From Aculops lycopersici (Eukaryota > Arthropoda > Arachnida > Trombidiformes > Eriophyidae), in the NCBI GenBank assembly GCA_015350385.1, contig WNKI01000003.1, positions 1,273,730 to 1,337,729 of the forward strand: a DNA stretch of 64,000 bases, in the 5' to 3' direction. Made by a program: the position numbers and the translations under genes. Positions within the stretch are counted from its first letter, which is position 1. Each line of letters opens with the position of its first letter. Below the pieces are notes generated by a model, which was not told the DNA's origin, did not search any database, and saw only the letters and a program-made list of their open reading frames with translations. Positions 62,878 to 64,000 of the stretch are shown in pieces.

Positions 62878-64000
62878 CTGGGTTGTTATTGTTGTTGTCG
62901 CCGCTTATGTTTCCAACGCCCAACTTTTTGCCCCTTCTGACCAGTAGCGCAGCACGTGCTCTCTGCGTGGTCGAATCAACATCTCAGATTGCAGCGCTGT
63001 GTTGAGAGGTCAATTTCACAAATTACTGCACATCTGGTGAACAGATGCACCTTCTAACGGGCGCACAAGGATATGCAAACGAGCCGGCGGTTGTGCGTGC
63101 ATTTCAACGGCCACTCTCTTTGAGTTCGCCGGTTTGGTGTCCTTGAACTCTTCGTTGCAATTTGCAAGCTCAGCGGACGGTTGCTTCGGCAACCTGTGAG
63201 ATTTTCCCCCTTGAACATGGCTAGACGGGACAATCAAATTGTGATAATTGTTGTATAGAGCGATAAAACAAAAGATTATTCTCGATTGGCGAAGCAATAA
63301 TAAGCTAAGAACAGCCTTTAATTTGCTACTTGTTCTTGTTTTTTAGTGTTACCAAAAATTTACGACCCAAATTGAATTATAAGTGTCCACGAAATGGCAA
63401 TAAGTAGCCGTCATCCCGACGTGTGCTCTATTGTATTCCCATTTGTTATCCGTCATATGGACCAAGATAAAAGGCAACTTTTCCGTTTCCTCGAAGCAGA
63501 TTTTCCTCGAACATTGAACGCATCAAAATCGTCGCCTGGGGACAATACAAATAATTACACTGACAATCATAATAGAATGGCCCAAATTTCGCACCTCTGC
63601 GCCTCGGCTGGCAACCTGATTCCGTCCATCAGCCAGCCAGCCAGTCAAACCCTTTGTTCAATTTAGCGACATTCTTAGGCCTGGAGTTTTGGAGGAGTTG
63701 TATGGAGAGGCATGACATGTTTAGTTAACACAAAGATGGCGACAACACCAACCGCACGATGATGTTGTGGTCGTTTTGGATTTTCGATTGTCCTAGGTGA
63801 TGTTGTCCCCTTACATTCGCATGGCGGTTTAATGTAGCTAATATTAAGGCGGTGCGTAGCCCAAGAGAGTAGCCGTTGGAGACTAACTCATAGGTTATGT
63901 CATAATTGAGTGTAAATCAAGTCCCTGATCCCGAGCAAATCGACAGGTGACGCAACATCCCTTTGTTGACTGCTGGTACTACTACTGCTACTGTATTTAC
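62878..64000. other. Right edge; 5' flank of partial membrane protein
   Basis: Upstream exons of the minus-strand gene should lie here. A 93-codon minus-strand frame at 63016-63297 runs into a GCA|GTAATT donor-like site and is a weak candidate. A 90-codon plus-strand ORF at 63394-63666 has no recognisable features. Confidence 0.35.

Noticed and set aside
1..64000. CRISPR array, operon structure, prokaryotic or viral genes
   Set aside because: None seen; introns and gene families are clearly animal.

Overview
The window is animal nuclear DNA, most likely from an arthropod. It shows GT-AG introns, CAG|GTAAGT-type splice donors, glutamine, alanine and histidine homopolymers, and recognisable animal genes: a NompC-type TRPN mechanosensory channel, a class II POU-homeodomain factor (nubbin/Pdm/Oct type), an MH2-domain protein resembling Drosophila Expansion, and a tandem group of seven-transmembrane chemoreceptor-like genes. 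A non-insect arthropod such as a mite or small crustacean is possible, but the sequence alone does not settle the lineage. Two assembly gaps are present (20828-20847 and 45351-45512).

Layout. 0.8-12.6 kb: five chemoreceptor-like loci, all on the minus strand. Two are intact single-exon genes (4677-6563, 6970-8793), one is a decayed relative (about 3601-4526), and two are larger and more divergent (843-2963, 9763-12600). 14.1-17.2 kb: the MH2-domain gene on the plus strand. 21.4-27.7 kb: the nompC-like gene on the plus strand in three coding exons. 46.0-49.1 kb: a minus-strand, low-complexity, probably secreted protein of unknown function. 56.1-58.6 kb: the POU gene on the plus strand. 62.0-62.9 kb: the last exon of another membrane protein on the minus strand. 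The remainder, about half the window, is non-coding as far as can be seen.

Rearrangement. A block of about 4.1 kb running from the 3' part of the MH2 gene into its downstream flank (16323-20394) is present again beyond nompC in separated pieces: 27702-29156, 40402-42170 and 43545-43880. These are separated by about 11.2 kb and 1.4 kb of unrelated sequence. The first piece starts 8 bp after the nompC stop codon, at a perfect 10-bp inverted repeat. It carries a broken copy of the MH2 gene's 3' end.

Unexplained structure. (1) The 10-mer CAACAAGTGG/CCACTTGTTG was seen nine times, all within about 10 kb around the POU gene. Four are in a larger 12-mer spaced 52-60 bp apart just downstream of it. 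(2) CAGGTAA/TTACCTG is far more frequent in the non-coding DNA than chance allows. (3) ACTTCCGG/CCGGAAGT is over-represented in coding and non-coding DNA alike. (4) Perfect short inverted repeats (10-18 bp arms, small loops) are scattered throughout. (5) A 300-bp island with a signal-peptide-like ORF is almost invariant between two duplicate blocks whose flanks differ by roughly 12%. Counts were made by eye and are approximate.

The genes do not form an obvious pathway. The receptors and nompC are both sensory, but their proximity may be chance.
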